In this document: one piece after another, positions 32,351 through 41,092 of the stretch
Numbering within the stretch: the first letter of the stretch is position 1
Layout: each line of letters begins with the position of its first letter
Source: Pigmentiphaga sp. NML030171
GTDB taxonomy: Bacteria; Pseudomonadota; Gammaproteobacteria; Burkholderiales; Burkholderiaceae_B
DNA: 64,000 nucleotides
NCBI RefSeq assembly: GCF_002188635.1
Contig: NZ_NINX01000033.1
Span: forward strand, 62,001 to 126,000
Direction of reading: 5' to 3'
Translations under genes and position numbers: made by a program
Notes under the pieces: model-generated
Seen by the model: only the letters and a program-made list of their open reading frames with translations
The model's database searches: none
What the model was told of the DNA's origin: nothing

Positions 32351-34372
32351 TCAGGGCGCCGGGTGCAGGACCCACAAGGCCGGCTCGCCGGCCTCGCAAC
32401 GGATGGGACGGCCGGTGTCCCCTTCCACCGCGGTCTGAGCGCCGGTGCCAAGGTCCACGCGATAGCCCCGGTAGTGGTCCGGCAGGCTCGGCATCGGTCC
32501 CTGCCAGGCCCGGTCGGACGTTTCCGGCAGGGGCAGCAGCAATACCGCGTCGCCCGCGCGGGCCTCGCCCAGCAGGCCATCGGCGGTCTCGTGCCAGTCC
32601 AGCACCCGCAGCGGCGGCAGCTCCGACAAGGCGCCGTTCAGGTTGCGCAGCGTCCGGCCGGGCAGGCGCGGATTGCCCCGGCGGTCGATCAGTCCGGCCC
32701 TTGGAAAGTAGCCGCGGTCCACGTCACCCAGGGTGTCCAGAAAAACGCGATGGTCGCGGTGGAAGTGGCTGCATAGCGCCGTCTCCAGCACGCGGCAGGT
32801 ATTGCGCCATTCGTCGTACTGCGCTTGCGCGGGGCTGTCGTCGGCCAGCCGCACGTGCACCTGGGCGCGCAGGCCCCTGCCCTCGGCCGCGGCGGCCGCG
32901 CGCGCGATGCCCTCGCGCGCGCAGGTATCGCGGGCGATGCGAAAGACCAGGCCGTCCACCTGCGCGGTGGCGGGCAGGTCGTCGTCGACCGTGAAGCCAT
33001 GGTCCACCAGCAGCTTGATCTGCTTGCCGTCGCGCGACTCGCCCGAAGCGTTCCAGAAGCGCGACAGGACGAGCGGCACGCCCGCGCGCTCCCGTGCCGC
33101 CGCAAGCCGCGCCTCCAGGTCGGGCGCGGGCGGCCATCTCAGGACCAGCTCCAGCCCGTCCAACAGGTGGCGATGCCGGCTCACGACGTCCAGCGCGGCC
33201 TCGTCCGGCCAGCCGAAATGGAACACCGCGAAGCGGCAGCCCTGCTCGGCCACCGCTTCCACGCGTGCGCGCGAGCCCGCGTCGAGCAAATCGTCCAGCG
33301 GCACGCGCAGCCGGCGCACGCCCATCTCCCACAGCGCCAGGATGGGGTAGTCGTTGCGCGCCCGCTTGCGCCGGAACTCGTCCAGCATGCTGCTGTACGG
33401 AATGTCGTACAGCACGGTCCAGCCATGGCGCAGTTCCACGCCCGGCGCGGGCAGTTCGCCGGCCGAGGGAGGCAGGCGCGGCCAGTCGCGCTGCGCGGCC
33501 GACCGATCCGATCCGCCGCCGAAGCTGCGGAGAAACTGCGTCACGATCCGCTCTTCATGGACGTCGACCACCATGACCCCCAGCTTGGCGACGTCGTTAC
33601 GGCCGTTCTCGTTCTCGGGCGGCTGGCCCACGTGCAGCGTTTCCGAATAATCGGCGCGCACGAAGGCGGTGGACGGCATCAGGTAGAAATTCGTGTCCGC
33701 GTGGCGGTTCAGGAAGAAGTTGTGGACGTGGCCCGTGAACGCCGCCGCCACCTTGTGGCGCTCGACGACGTCCAGCAGCCAGCTTCGTCCCGGTTCGTCG
33801 ATGTTGTCGTAATGCCCATGCTCGTCGCGGGTGGCGACGAAGGGCGGATAGTGCATGAACAGAAAGATGCGCTGCCCCGCGTGCGCCGCCAGGTCTGCCT
33901 CCAGCCACGCCGCCTGCTCGCGCTCCTGCGGCAGCCCCGAGTTGATGAGCGAGGTGTTGATGACGGCGAAGTGGCAGCCCTGCCGGTCGAAGCCGTAGAA
34001 ATGTTCCCCGAAATGCCGGCTGTACAGCTCCACGTACTCGGGACGGATGGCGCCCGCCGGCACGTAGTCGGCCTGCTTGTCGCCCACGTCGTGGTTGCCG
34101 GGCACCAGATGGACCGGACAGGCCAGCGCCGCCATGGTGGCGCGGAACTGCCGCACGGCCTGCGGATAGGAGACGGCCTCGGGCACCGGATGGATCATGT
34201 CCCCCACGTGCACGACGAAGGCCGGCGCCAGCGCGTTGAGCATGGCCACGGTATGCCGCAGCCGCTCATTGGTCAGCCGATGCGACTCGAACGGCGAGAT
34301 GTTGTCCTGCTCCGAAGGATTGACGTGGCTGTCGGCGATGACGGCGAAGCGGAAGAGAAGGGAAGAAGCCAT
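32351..34372 (-). CDS. metallophosphoesterase with a large C-terminal domain
   Basis: A 673-residue protein with no signal peptide. The first 300 residues are a calcineurin-like phosphoesterase: DSH near residue 14, GDMIH near 57, PGNHD near 92, FMHYPP and GHVHNF near 213. The remaining 370 residues include RRLRVPLDDLLDAGSRARVE, GCRFAVFHFGWPDEAALDVV, LLVDHGFTVDDD and SHFHRDHRVFLDTLGDVDRG. They suggest an alpha/beta barrel, but I do not recognise the family. I start at the ATG at 34372 because the phosphoesterase fold begins there; the ATG at 34420 is the longer option. It diverges from a LysR gene and precedes a Bug gene, so an organophosphate or phosphodiester catabolic role is possible. Confidence 0.82.
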   Translation of the reverse strand: MASSLLFRFAVIADSHVNPSEQDNISPFESHRLTNERLRHTVAMLNALAPAFVVHVGDMIHPVPEAVSYPQAVRQFRATMAALACPVHLVPGNHDVGDKQADYVPAGAIRPEYVELYSRHFGEHFYGFDRQGCHFAVINTSLINSGLPQEREQAAWLEADLAAHAGQRIFLFMHYPPFVATRDEHGHYDNIDEPGRSWLLDVVERHKVAAAFTGHVHNFFLNRHADTNFYLMPSTAFVRADYSETLHVGQPPENENGRNDVAKLGVMVVDVHEERIVTQFLRSFGGGSDRSAAQRDWPRLPPSAGELPAPGVELRHGWTVLYDIPYSSMLDEFRRKRARNDYPILALWEMGVRRLRVPLDDLLDAGSRARVEAVAEQGCRFAVFHFGWPDEAALDVVSRHRHLLDGLELVLRWPPAPDLEARLAAARERAGVPLVLSRFWNASGESRDGKQIKLLVDHGFTVDDDLPATAQVDGLVFRIARDTCAREGIARAAAAAEGRGLRAQVHVRLADDSPAQAQYDEWRNTCRVLETALCSHFHRDHRVFLDTLGDVDRGYFPRAGLIDRRGNPRLPGRTLRNLNGALSELPPLRVLDWHETADGLLGEARAGDAVLLLPLPETSDRAWQGPMPSLPDHYRGYRVDLGTGAQTAVEGDTGRPIRCEAGEPALWVLHPAP

Positions 34373-34418
34373 GTTGCGGGTCGGCCATGAAAGCGAAGGG
34401 CCAGTATCCAGCAAGCCC

Positions 34419-34437
34419 ATGAATTAATAAAATTCAT
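34419..34437. promoter_or_regulatory. inverted repeat ATGAAT-N7-ATTCAT, candidate LysR box
   Basis: Perfect 6-base arms with a T-rich centre lie between the divergent metallophosphoesterase and LysR genes. The palindrome ATCCATGGAT lies just downstream at 34448-34457. The arms equal those of the dyad before the LysR gene at 63619. This is a positional and symmetry argument only. Confidence 0.5.
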
Positions 34438-34465
34438 TTTTCTAATCCATGGATTCATAAAAATC

Positions 34466-35371
34466 ATGGTCACACTCCGTCAGCTCCATGCGCTCGCGAC
34501 CCTGGCCAACACCGGCAGCTTCACCGCGACGGCCGATGCGCTGGCGCTGACCCAGTCCGCCGTCAGCGTGATGATCAAGGAACTCGAACAGCAGGTGGGC
34601 GTGATGCTGGTGGAGCGGGGGCGGACGGTGCGCCTGACGGCCGCGGGCAAGACCCTGTGTGAAACCGCCAACCGCGTGCTGGCCGACATCCATCGCACGG
34701 TGGCCGGACTGCGCAGCGTCGGCGAACTTCAGGGCGGCCGCATCCGCGTGGCCGTGGGGCCGTTGACCGCGGCCACCTTCTTCCCGCGCGCGCTCGCCCT
34801 GTTCCGCGCGCGGCATCCCCTGGTGGCGGTCGAGGTGCTGGACGTGCCGGTGGAACAGGCTTCGCAGCGGCTGGCGGCGGACGAAGTGGACGTCGCCATC
34901 GGCTCCCCCGGCACCAGCCCCGCCCTGGCCACCATGCTGCGCACCGAACCGCTGGTGCGCGACCGCATGCACGCGGTGTACGCGCGCGGCAAGGCCCCCC
35001 CGGCCCCGGCGGGCGGGCGCAGGATGAAATGGCGGGCCTTGCAGCACGCCGAGGTGATCCTGACGGACCGGGTCAGCGGCCAATGGCGCGAGGTGTTTCT
35101 ACAGCTGTCGCGCGCGGGCGTGGCGCTGAACGCGGTGCAGGAGGTCAGGCTCTATTCGACGGCGCTGGAAATGGTCCGGTGCGGCCTGGGCATGACGCTG
35201 CTGCCCGCGTTCGCCGCCCGCCATCTGGATGCGGCGCATTACGACGTGCGCGCCATCGAACACGGCGACACGCGCTGGGAGGTGCATTGGATGATGCGCG
35301 CCGCGGCGGCGCCCACGGCGGCCTCGGAGGCCCTGCGGGAGGCCGTCATCGAAGCCCTGGGTTCGCGCTAG
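34466..35371 (+). CDS. LysR family transcriptional regulator
   Basis: A 301-residue LysR regulator. The winged helix is LRQLHALATLANTGSFTATA, then TQSAVSVMIKELEQQ. The effector domain continues to EALREAVIEALGSR. It diverges from the metallophosphoesterase-Bug pair over an AT-rich gap containing an ATGAAT/ATTCAT dyad and probably controls that pair. Downstream it runs tail to tail into the M20-type hydrolase gene, 5 bases apart. Confidence 0.92.
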   Translation: MVTLRQLHALATLANTGSFTATADALALTQSAVSVMIKELEQQVGVMLVERGRTVRLTAAGKTLCETANRVLADIHRTVAGLRSVGELQGGRIRVAVGPLTAATFFPRALALFRARHPLVAVEVLDVPVEQASQRLAADEVDVAIGSPGTSPALATMLRTEPLVRDRMHAVYARGKAPPAPAGGRRMKWRALQHAEVILTDRVSGQWREVFLQLSRAGVALNAVQEVRLYSTALEMVRCGLGMTLLPAFAARHLDAAHYDVRAIEHGDTRWEVHWMMRAAAAPTAASEALREAVIEALGSR

Positions 35372-35376
35372 GGGAC

Positions 35377-36657
35377 TCAGGTCACTTTGGGCAGCGACCG
35401 GTACAGCACGTCCACGCCCGCCATGAAGTCGTCGATCTCCATGGCCTCGGCCGGATTGTGCGAGCCGTTCTCGTTGCGGATGAAGATCATGCCCGAGGGG
35501 ATGCCGGCGTTGGCGAACAGGGCGGCGTCGTGCCCCGCGCCGCTGGGAATCTTCTCGGCCGGCAAGCCCAGGTCCGCCGAGGTATCCAGCAGCAGTTGCA
35601 CCAGTTGCGCATCCATGGTGGCCGGGGCCGATTCGATGCGCCGGTCGAACTCGAAGCGCACGCCGCGCTGGCGCGCCACCTCGTCGCATTCGCCCCGCAT
35701 CACGCGGTAGAACTCCTCCAGCGTCTCGGTGCTTTCGCTGCGCACCTCGAAACTGAAATCGACGCGGCCGGGAATGCGCGAGACGGCATGCTCGGCCGGG
35801 TCGGTGCCCATCACGCCCGAGGTCACGACCAGGTCATTGCCCCGTTCCAGCAGCACGCGCCAGTGCTCGTCCAGCCGCATCAGCAGGTCGGACACCGCGA
35901 ACACCGCGTCGTTGCGCAGCCAGCGCGGCACGGCGCCGGAATGGCCGGGCTCGCCTATGCACCGCACCAGGTTGTGGCGGATGTTGCCGCGTATGCCCGA
36001 GACGATGGCCGTGGGCCATTTGCGGGCCACCATCAGCGGCCCCTGCTCGATGTGCAGTTCCAGATAGGCGCGCACGCCCGACACCCAGGGCACCGGCTTG
36101 CCGGCGGCGATGCTGTCCACGTCGGCGCCCACGCCGGCCATGGCCTCGGCCAGCGTGCGGCCGCTGCGCTTGTTGCGCAGCGCCAGGTCGTCCGCCTTGA
36201 GCTTGCCCAGGATGGCGCTGGACCCCATGTAGGCCTTGCCGAACCACGCGCTTTCCTCGCCCCGCATGCCGGCGACCCACAAGGGATGCGCGAGCCGCAC
36301 GCCCTCGTCCTTGAGCCGCTTCAGGCACAGCAGGCCGGCGATGACGCCGGCCAGGCCGTCATAGTTGCCGCCCTGGGGCACCGAATCCACGTGCGACCCG
36401 CACACGATGGGCGCCTGGTCGCCCGCCTGCGCCAGCGAGAACACCACGTTGGCGGCGGGATCGGTCCGCGCGGCGATGCCATGCCTGCCCGCCCACTCGA
36501 CCAGCGCGTCCAGCGCGGCCGTCTCGGTGGGGCCGTAGCTCTCGCGCGAGACGCCGACGCCATCGAAGCTGAGCAGGCGGATCCGCTCGAACAGATCGAT
36601 CGCGTCCTGCCGCCCGGGAACGGCCTTGGCACCGGCCATCGTGGTTGCTGCTGTCAT
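35377..36657 (-). CDS. M20-type N-carbamoyl-amino-acid hydrolase (ureidosuccinase/AmaB/HyuC-like)
   Basis: A 426-residue Zn-dependent amidohydrolase of the M20 carbamoylase/allantoate amidohydrolase group. Metal-site motifs are GSHVDSVPQGGNYDGLAGV, GEESAWFGKAYMGS, ELHIEQGPLM and GAGHDAALFA; the C-terminal NGSHNPAEAME is also typical. The start at 36657 has a GAGGG site and lies 7 bases after the pyrD stop. Such enzymes release CO2 and NH3 from N-carbamoyl amino acids. Next to pyrD and pyrK the most economical substrate is N-carbamoyl-L-aspartate, giving aspartate. The substrate is inferred. Confidence 0.9.
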   Translation of the reverse strand: MTAATTMAGAKAVPGRQDAIDLFERIRLLSFDGVGVSRESYGPTETAALDALVEWAGRHGIAARTDPAANVVFSLAQAGDQAPIVCGSHVDSVPQGGNYDGLAGVIAGLLCLKRLKDEGVRLAHPLWVAGMRGEESAWFGKAYMGSSAILGKLKADDLALRNKRSGRTLAEAMAGVGADVDSIAAGKPVPWVSGVRAYLELHIEQGPLMVARKWPTAIVSGIRGNIRHNLVRCIGEPGHSGAVPRWLRNDAVFAVSDLLMRLDEHWRVLLERGNDLVVTSGVMGTDPAEHAVSRIPGRVDFSFEVRSESTETLEEFYRVMRGECDEVARQRGVRFEFDRRIESAPATMDAQLVQLLLDTSADLGLPAEKIPSGAGHDAALFANAGIPSGMIFIRNENGSHNPAEAMEIDDFMAGVDVLYRSLPKVT

Positions 36658-36664
36658 GTCGCCC

Positions 36665-37600
36665 TCAAGCCATCGCCTCGAAAGGCACGAAGCCGGTGTC
36701 CTCCACCGCCCCCACCAGTCCTTGCAGGCTGGGCAGGCCATTGCGCCGGCAGTACTGCACCAGGCCGTCGATCACGTCGATCATGGCCGTGGGATGGATG
36801 AAGGTGGCGGTTCCCACCTGCACGGCCTTCGCGCCGGCCAGCATGTATTCGATCGCGTCCTCGGCCGTGGAGATGCCGCCGCAGCCGATGATGGGAATCG
36901 AGACCGCGCGGTGGCACTGGTACACCATGCGGACGACGATGGGCTTGATCGCCGGACCCGACATGCCGCCCATGACGTTGCCCAGCTTGGGCCGGCGCGT
37001 GTCGATGTCGATCGCCATGCCCAGGATGGTGTTGGCGGCCACGATGGCGTCGGCGCCCTCTTCCTGCGCCGCGCGCGCCACGTTGGCGATCTCGCCGGTA
37101 TTGGGCGTGAGCTTGACCCACAGCGGCAGCGAGGTCGAGGCGCGCAGGGCCTTCACCACCGCTGCGGTGGAGCGGGCATGCATCGCGAAAGCCTTGCCGT
37201 CCTCTTCGATGTTGGGACACGAGATGTTGGCCTCGATGGCGGCCACGCCCTCGACTTGCGACAGTTCGGCCGCCAGCCGCGCGAAGCCGTCGTTCGACGG
37301 CGCCGAGATGCTGACCACCAGCGGCGGCGAGAACTTCCGGTAGAACGGGATGCTTTCGCGGATGAAATAGTCGGAACCCTTGCTGGGGATGCCGATGGCA
37401 TTGAGCATGCCGCTGTGCACCTCCGCCACGCGCGGGACCGGATTGCCGGTACGCTTCTCGTGCGTGATGGTCTTGGTGACGAACGCGCCCAGGCGGTTGA
37501 AATCGATGGTGTTGGCCAGGCCATCGGCGAACGTGCCCGAGGCCGGCATCACGGGATTGGAGAGGCGCAGTCCGCCTACATCCACGGACAGGTCTATCAT
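36665..37600 (-). CDS. pyrD: dihydroorotate dehydrogenase, class 1B catalytic subunit
   Basis: A 311-residue PyrDB-type flavoprotein. The active-site cysteine loop is EANISCPNIEEDG; FMN and substrate contacts lie in KTITHEKRTGNPVPR and GIPSKGSDYF; phosphate binding is in IIGCGGISTAEDAIEYMLAG. The ATG overlaps the PyrK stop by one base. Class 1B enzymes pair with PyrK and exchange electrons with NAD+, so they can run in the orotate-reducing direction. Betaproteobacteria normally make pyrimidines with a membrane-bound class 2 enzyme, so this copy may be catabolic. Confidence 0.92.
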   Translation of the reverse strand: MIDLSVDVGGLRLSNPVMPASGTFADGLANTIDFNRLGAFVTKTITHEKRTGNPVPRVAEVHSGMLNAIGIPSKGSDYFIRESIPFYRKFSPPLVVSISAPSNDGFARLAAELSQVEGVAAIEANISCPNIEEDGKAFAMHARSTAAVVKALRASTSLPLWVKLTPNTGEIANVARAAQEEGADAIVAANTILGMAIDIDTRRPKLGNVMGGMSGPAIKPIVVRMVYQCHRAVSIPIIGCGGISTAEDAIEYMLAGAKAVQVGTATFIHPTAMIDVIDGLVQYCRRNGLPSLQGLVGAVEDTGFVPFEAMA

Positions 37601-38436
37601 CACGCCACCTCCGCCAGGGGAAACACGGGACCGTCCCAGCAGACGCGCTTGCTGACCAGCTTGTCGCCTTCGCGGAAGGCGCGCACGCAGCAATAGCACA
37701 TGCCGATGCCGCAGGCCATCTGCTGCTCCATCGCCACTTCGCCCGGCACGGACAACTCGGCGCCCAGGCGCTGCATCAGCAGGGTCAGGCGCGACGAACC
37801 ACAGGTATAGAACGCATCGGCGCGGCCGGCGGCATGCAGCTCGCGCAGCAGGCGCTCGACGTTCTCGACCGAGCTGGTGCCGGCTTCGTCGGTGACTTCG
37901 ACGATGGTCGCCCCGATGGCCGCGAAGCGGTCCTGCGACATCAGGCTGGCCGCATCGCGCGCACTGAGGATGGCCGTCACGCCCACGCCCGCGACAGCCG
38001 CCAGCTCGGCCAGGGGCGCCAGTGTCGCGAGCCCGACGCCGCGGCCCAGCACGACGATGCTGCGGGCGCCCTCGGGCAGCGTGAACCCCACGCCCAGCGG
38101 CCCCAGCATCGGCAGCTTGTCGCCCGCCTCGAGCGTGGCCAGCCCGCGCGTGCCCGCGCCGGTGACCTTGTACAGGAACTCCACCCGCCCCGTGGCCGGA
38201 TCGGCCCGGTAGGTGCTCATGGGCCGGCGAAAGAACGGCGAATCCTGCTCGGTGGAAGGACACAGCAGATGAAAGAACTGCCCCGCCTTCGCCCCGGCCG
38301 CCGGCAACCCGGCATCCAGCACCAGGTGTTTGTAGTCCCGGTTGATCCATGCATTGCTGATCACCACGCCCTGCGTATCCGGCGCGGCAGGTCCGGCGCA
38401 ACACCCGACATGCGATTCGGACGACAAAACTTCCAT
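37600..38436 (-). CDS. pyrK: dihydroorotate dehydrogenase electron-transfer subunit (PyrK-like)
   Basis: A 278-residue FAD/[2Fe-2S] electron-transfer subunit. The ferredoxin-reductase-like FAD domain includes FFRRPMSTYRADPATGRVEF, and the NAD-binding region VVLGRGVGLATLAPLAELAA. The C-terminal cluster motif is CGIGMCYCC, followed at a distance by VCWDG. The ATG at 38436 has a GAGGAATC site. It links PyrD to NAD(H). The gene lies between the MFS transporter gene and pyrD on the same strand, and the palindromic repeat separates it from the transporter. Confidence 0.92.
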   Translation of the reverse strand: MEVLSSESHVGCCAGPAAPDTQGVVISNAWINRDYKHLVLDAGLPAAGAKAGQFFHLLCPSTEQDSPFFRRPMSTYRADPATGRVEFLYKVTGAGTRGLATLEAGDKLPMLGPLGVGFTLPEGARSIVVLGRGVGLATLAPLAELAAVAGVGVTAILSARDAASLMSQDRFAAIGATIVEVTDEAGTSSVENVERLLRELHAAGRADAFYTCGSSRLTLLMQRLGAELSVPGEVAMEQQMACGIGMCYCCVRAFREGDKLVSKRVCWDGPVFPLAEVA

Positions 38437-38485
38437 TCTGATTCCTCTGCGCTGCAAACTCCCCAGCGCTCGATAACTACCAACC

Positions 38486-38562
38486 TTGGGCACCGCGGAT
38501 CCGGCTCCGCCGGTCCGCTGGTGCCGCCCCCTGGGGGGCGCGCGTCAGCGCGTAGGGGGGGG
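38486..38562 (-). repeat. 3'-end-associated palindromic repeat, copy 3
   Basis: It lies 2 bases after the MFS stop, reading in the gene's direction on the minus strand. The long stem here is GGCACC-GCGGA-T-CCGG with CCGG-TCCGC-T-GGTGCC. The outer arms differ from copies 1 and 2 but remain fully paired. It sits between the transporter and pyrK genes of one operon. Confidence 0.85.
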
Positions 38563-38564
38563 CT

Positions 38565-39815
38565 TTACTCCAGTGCAGCGCCCTTGCGTTCCGGGATCAG
38601 GAACAGCGTGGCGATGATGTCCAGCACATAGATCGACGCCAACAGCGCGATCGCATGGCTGAACGAGTACTTCGCGGCCACCGCGCCCACGGCCAGCGGC
38701 CCGAAGCCGCCCACCGCACGGCCGATGTTGAACAGCACGTTCTGTGCCGTCGCCCGCGCCTGCGTCGGATACAGCTCCGAGATCAGGGCGCCGTAGCCAC
38801 CTAGCATGCCATTGACGAACATGCCCATGATGGCGCCGCCGATCAGCAGGGCATACTGCGACTCGAGCTGCGAATAGGCCAGTACCGACAAGACCGCGCC
38901 CACCTGGTAGAGCAGGAAGATGGGGCGGCGGCCGATGCGGTCGGCAAGCTGGCCGAACAGCCAGATGCCGAAGGCCATGCCGATGATGGTGATGGCCGTC
39001 CAGCCCGCCGACTTGGTCAGCGAGTAGCCGAACTGCTTGCTGAGGTACGACGGCATCCAGATCATCACGCCGTAGTACCCGAAGTTCTGCACCGAGGTCA
39101 GGATGACCACGCCCAGGCTGGCCCGCGTGGTCTTGGCATCCGCCACGAGCAGCTTGAACGAGTTCTCCTTCGGCGCCGTGGATTTCTGGCTCTCGATGAA
39201 GATCTTCGGTTCGCCGATGAAGTGGCGGATGACGAAGGCCACGACCGCCGGCAGCACGCCGATGGCGAACATGCCGCGCCAGCCGACGAGGGGCAGCAGG
39301 ATGGGCGTGACCAGCGCCGCGGCCAGCACGCCCGCCTGCCAGCCCAGGCCGACGTAGGAGCTCATGCGGGCGCGCTGCTCGGGACGGCAGGCCTCGGCGG
39401 CCAGCGCCATGCCGATGCCGAATTCACCGCCCAGGCCCAGGCCGGCGATGGTGCGGTACGCCAGCAGGTCCCAGTAGCCCTGGGCCAGCGCGCACAGGCC
39501 GGTGAAGACCGCGAACAGCAGGATGGTCCAGTTCAGCACGCGCACGCGGCCGTACTTGTCGCTGAGCCAGCCGAACACGATGCCGCCGACCACGGCACCC
39601 ACCAGCGTCCAGGTCACCAGGGACCCCGCCTGGGTGCTGGTCAGCCCCAGGTCGGACGAGATCGCCGCCAGGATGAAGCCCAGGATGAGAAGGTCGAATC
39701 CGTCGAGGGCATAGCCCACCGTCGACGCGATGACGGCCTTGCGGGCGTAGTCTTCGCCCTCGTTCGCCTTGCCTGCGGGGATATCCCCGGGGCTCGCGGC
39801 GTATTTGTCTGCCAT
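38565..39815 (-). CDS. MFS transporter (aromatic/organic acid:H+ symporter type)
   Basis: A 416-residue MFS permease with about 12 hydrophobic segments. The loop between helices 2 and 3 carries GWLSDKYGRVRVL, and the second half carries GQLADRIGRRPIF. TVGYALDGFDLLILGF is typical of the AAHS/ShiA-like acid symporters. It is the first gene of a minus-strand set continuing with pyrK, pyrD and the M20 hydrolase. Orotate, dihydroorotate or a related hydantoin/ureido acid are the likely cargoes. It diverges from an XRE-type regulator across 357 bases. Confidence 0.92.
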   Translation of the reverse strand: MADKYAASPGDIPAGKANEGEDYARKAVIASTVGYALDGFDLLILGFILAAISSDLGLTSTQAGSLVTWTLVGAVVGGIVFGWLSDKYGRVRVLNWTILLFAVFTGLCALAQGYWDLLAYRTIAGLGLGGEFGIGMALAAEACRPEQRARMSSYVGLGWQAGVLAAALVTPILLPLVGWRGMFAIGVLPAVVAFVIRHFIGEPKIFIESQKSTAPKENSFKLLVADAKTTRASLGVVILTSVQNFGYYGVMIWMPSYLSKQFGYSLTKSAGWTAITIIGMAFGIWLFGQLADRIGRRPIFLLYQVGAVLSVLAYSQLESQYALLIGGAIMGMFVNGMLGGYGALISELYPTQARATAQNVLFNIGRAVGGFGPLAVGAVAAKYSFSHAIALLASIYVLDIIATLFLIPERKGAALE

Positions 39816-40172
39816 TTCCTATCTCCGAAAGGAAGAGGTATCAATCGATCAAAAAGTGCTGCCAGGCGGCGACGCTGCCTCCCGCCGACGCCGCCCCCTG
39901 GAGGAGACGGCCCGTGTCGGACATGCTTGTGGCATGGAGCAGGCAAAAACCATTTACGCCGAAAGTCTTTTTTTTTAGACTAAGACACTTTTTCTTACCT
40001 TTCAAGCGAAATTTCACTAAGCTGATAAGGTAAATCCCGATGTTGCCCGGCGCGCACGATATTAGTGCAAACCCGCACTGATACTGGGCATCGGAGGGTG
40101 TACCGCTCGATTTCGGGGCGGAGCTCAAGCGTGGTTCGACATTCAGGATTCTCATTTTTTAGACTTGCTTCG
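39816..40172. promoter_or_regulatory. divergent AT-rich control region with a repeated TTTTTTAGACT element
   Basis: This gap of 357 bases holds no gene I can support. TTTTTTAGACT occurs at 39971-39981 and again at 40155-40165, the second copy 7 bases before the regulator start. The first copy forms a weak dyad with AAGTCT at 39963-39968. The region is strikingly AT-rich for this genome and must contain the promoters of the transporter operon and of the XRE-type regulator. The paired element is a candidate operator. Confidence 0.5.
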
Positions 40173-41054
40173 ATGAACACTACTTCCAGAACGCGCGCCG
40201 TCGATTTCCACGCCATCGGGGAAAGGCTGCGCGCCTACCGGATAGGCGCCTCCCTGCGGGCCGAGGACATCGCGGCCCAGCTGGGGGTGTCGCGGGCGGC
40301 GGTGTACCGCATGGAGAAGGGCGAGATCGTCAAGATCGAGACGCTGGAGCGGCTGGCCCACATCCTGGACACGTCGCTGGCGTCGCTGCTGGGCGTGGGG
40401 GCGGAGTACTACACCTCCCCGGTGGCGTACATCGAACGCATGCGCCAGCTCGAGACCGACGCCACGCGCATCATGGCCCATTTCGAGCCCATCTCCTTCC
40501 TGCTGACCTCCGACGAATACGGCGGCTACCTGGAACAGATGCTGCACGAGGCCCATCCCGGCATCGAATCCGAGCGCATGCAGGCCCTGATGAAGATCCT
40601 GGGCGAGCGCAAACGGGCCTACGCCCGGCGCCGCCCCCCCATCATCAGCCTGATCGGGCTGCGCGAGATCGAACGCTTCGTCCACTTCGGGCTGGTGGGG
40701 CGCATCGACCTTCCGCCCTCGGTGCGCATGGAGCGCTCGCTGGCGGCGCGGCGCGAGGTCGAGCGGATCATCGGCCTCCTGCGCGCGCATCCCATGGACA
40801 TGCAGATCGGCATCGTCGACGACAGCATGCCCAACGCCACCTTCCAGGTGTTCGAGAGGCCCAGCGCCTCGTTCGTGGCGGTCAGCCCGTTCCGCTTCGG
40901 CGAACTGCCCAACGTCGCGACCGGCATCGCGCAGGTCACCTCCGCGCCCGAGGCCGTCGAGCTTTATACGAAAATGGTGGAAAACCTCTGGGAGAGGGCC
41001 TACAAAGGGCAACAGGCGGCGGAACTTCTCAGTAGCATGTTGAAGGTGGTCTGA
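40173..41054 (+). CDS. XRE-family transcriptional regulator with a C-terminal sensor domain
   Basis: A 293-residue protein with an N-terminal Cro/CI helix-turn-helix (ERLRAYRIGASLRAEDIAAQ, then GVSRAAVYRMEKGE) at about residues 13-65. A domain of about 220 residues without a family I recognise follows. The ATG at 40173 precedes the HTH by a normal distance. It sits between the divergent transporter-PyrK-PyrD-hydrolase operon and a downstream OPRTase-like gene 38 bases away, so it is the likely controller of both. Confidence 0.85.
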   Translation: MNTTSRTRAVDFHAIGERLRAYRIGASLRAEDIAAQLGVSRAAVYRMEKGEIVKIETLERLAHILDTSLASLLGVGAEYYTSPVAYIERMRQLETDATRIMAHFEPISFLLTSDEYGGYLEQMLHEAHPGIESERMQALMKILGERKRAYARRRPPIISLIGLREIERFVHFGLVGRIDLPPSVRMERSLAARREVERIIGLLRAHPMDMQIGIVDDSMPNATFQVFERPSASFVAVSPFRFGELPNVATGIAQVTSAPEAVELYTKMVENLWERAYKGQQAAELLSSMLKVV

Positions 41055-41092
41055 CCCCGGGTCGTTTGCTCCCCCCTAAATGGAACAGTGAA

